DNA from: Allolobophora icterica
Taxonomy: Eukaryota; Annelida; Clitellata; Crassiclitellata; Lumbricidae
Length of the DNA: 64,000 bases
Direction: 5' to 3'
Assembly (NCBI GenBank): GCA_963556255.1
Contig: OY744616.1
Coordinates: forward strand, 28,918,408 to 28,982,407
The translations under genes and the position numbers were made by a program. How positions within the stretch are numbered: the stretch's first letter is position 1; every line of letters starts with the position of its first letter. Of the stretch, positions 63,872 to 64,000 are shown one piece after another. Under the pieces are notes generated by a model, which saw only the letters and a list, made by a program, of their open reading frames with translations, was not told where the DNA came from and did not search any database.

Positions 63872-64000
63872 GTGAGAAATATTGTGTACAGAGTTAAATC
63901 TTATCTATAATAAATAAAGTGTTAAAGAATTAGTCTTGTGCTGCTGCCTTCAGCAATTAGTAAACCGAGATCTTTTTTGTCATTCATCATTTGTCATAAA

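Overview
This window is eukaryotic, intron-rich and AT-rich. Its coding content is dominated by single-exon calcium-binding EGF-like (cbEGF) domains, all on the + strand. An RTE/BovB-like LINE, several DNA-transposon MITEs and abundant TAGGCCTA palindromes in introns suggest a marine invertebrate, most likely a deuterostome such as an echinoderm or hemichordate. The organism assignment is an inference.

Gene 1 (before 1 to 15398, 5' end outside the window) supplies 12 intact 40/41-residue cbEGF exons, a transmembrane exon (13786-13938) with a basic stop-transfer cluster, and two cytoplasmic-tail exons ending at a stop at 15396-15398. It is interrupted by a nearly full-length RTE-like retrotransposon (1933-4832), a second 5'-truncated copy (12801-13674) and other repeats.

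15.4-23.1 kb is intergenic. It holds a long 3' hairpin, microsatellites, a 900-bp hAT-like MITE with an 8-bp target duplication (17206-18105), a decayed pogo-like transposase with a PHD finger (18735-19384), and a decayed duplicate of the 3' half of gene 1 (about 20160-22480).

Gene 2 (23350 to past the right edge) starts with a TATA box, a signal-peptide exon and two short Cys-rich exons, followed by 62 intact cbEGF exons to 63871. All cbEGF exons have symmetric phase-1 boundaries, so any subset can be joined in frame. The array has zones: 123-nt exons with CTT/CTC tracts before the acceptors (29.7-35.7 kb), 123-nt exons on a near-constant 322-nt pitch (43.8-46.8 kb), divergent 123-nt exons (52-55.5 kb), then 120-nt exons (55.8-63.9 kb) that are direct paralogues of the gene 1 exons. 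Many relic exons and MITEs lie between them. Gene 2 probably also ends in a transmembrane segment and tail beyond the window, by analogy with gene 1 (inference).

The two genes look like tandem duplicates of a large cell-surface cbEGF protein family that evolves by exon and block duplication, mosaic recombination and exon death. No tRNA, rRNA, CRISPR or bacterial feature was seen.
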